Source: Cohaesibacteraceae bacterium | Lineage (GTDB): Bacteria; Pseudomonadota; Alphaproteobacteria; Rhizobiales; Cohaesibacteraceae | Assembly (NCBI GenBank): GCA_016764535.1 | Contig: JAESRR010000260.1 | Coordinates: 12,756-18,367, forward strand | Reading direction: 5' to 3' | Length of the DNA: 5,612 nt | In this document: piece after piece, positions 5,474-5,612 of the stretch | Layout of the letters: each line of letters begins with the position of its first letter | Numbering within the stretch: the first letter of the stretch is position 1 | Translations under genes and position numbers: made by a program | Notes under the pieces: generated by a model | What the model was told of the DNA's origin: nothing | Databases searched by the model: none | What the model saw: only the letters and a program-made list of their open reading frames with translations

Positions 5474-5612
5474 ACCGGGGCATCCATAAACCAAAGGAAC
5501 AAAGAGTGAACTACCTTATCATAAATTGGTGTGGTGTCACCCGGCTCCGTGATAATCAACCAAATATTTTAAGGACAAACTGCCGGAGTTTTCCCGCAAG
5601 CTGTACATTACC
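5474..5612. other. Right-edge region upstream of the PLP-enzyme gene, no complete gene
   Basis: These 139 bp should include the promoter of the minus-strand PLP-enzyme gene. A -10-like TATGAT lies at 5523-5518 on the minus strand, but without a recognisable -35. GGTGTCACC (5533-5541) is a 9-nt palindrome about a central T, too short to call an operator. Two minus-strand frames are open from the window edge, to TGA at 5558-5556 (ending in LRQFVLKIFG) and to TGA at 5539-5537 (ending in LKYLVDYHGAG). Either could be the tail of a gene that lies mostly outside. The plus strand also has an open frame from about 5556 to the edge with no usual start codon. I cannot choose among these. Confidence 0.35.

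Noticed and set aside
5556..5612. Possible gene fragment at the right edge
   Set aside because: Several frames on both strands are open over fewer than 26 codons. There is no start codon or family motif to pick one, so I do not call a CDS.

Overview
This is a compact, wholly chromosomal-looking stretch from a Gram-negative bacterium. The evidence is a cleaved-type signal peptide on one protein, a CybB-like cytochrome b561, a tandem HD-GYP protein and a GT-C-type membrane glycosyltransferase. Mixed codon use and roughly 50% GC fit a moderate-GC proteobacterium. An alphaproteobacterium is my best guess, but no marker gene in the window proves it. I see no rRNA or tRNA, CRISPR array, insertion sequence, integrase or plasmid/phage gene.

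Layout from left to right. (1) Positions 1-1367, minus strand: a multi-pass membrane protein resembling family-39 (ArnT/PMT-type) glycosyltransferases. It runs off the left edge, so its stop codon is not visible. (2) A 159-bp divergent intergenic region. (3) 1527-2246, plus strand: a small secreted protein with a signal peptide and a probable galactose-binding-like (jelly-roll) domain. (4) 2250-3650, minus strand: a cytosolic protein with two HD-GYP-type domains, the first degenerate and the second with an intact catalytic signature. It is probably a cyclic-di-GMP phosphodiesterase. (5) A 179-bp divergent intergenic region. (6) 3830-4381, plus strand: a four-helix cytochrome b561 of the CybB/YodB type. 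(7) 4388-5473, minus strand: a PLP-dependent fold-type-I enzyme related to threonine aldolases. (8) A 139-bp right-hand edge with no complete gene.

The strands strictly alternate (-, +, -, +, -). The genes therefore form two divergent pairs with shared promoter regions and two tail-to-tail pairs whose stop codons are only 3 and 6 bp apart. No operon is visible and the five genes have no obvious shared pathway. They look like separate housekeeping or accessory functions: envelope glycosylation, a secreted binding protein, second-messenger turnover, membrane electron transfer and amino-acid metabolism. At each tail-to-tail junction there is a perfect inverted repeat that could form a hairpin, but neither is followed by a T-run.

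I did not find a convincing undescribed multi-gene system. The points most worth following up are the pseudo-HD-GYP plus active HD-GYP pairing, the uncharacterised secreted protein beside the glycosyltransferase, the departures from the LtaE active site in the aldolase-like enzyme, and the hairpins across the convergent gene ends.
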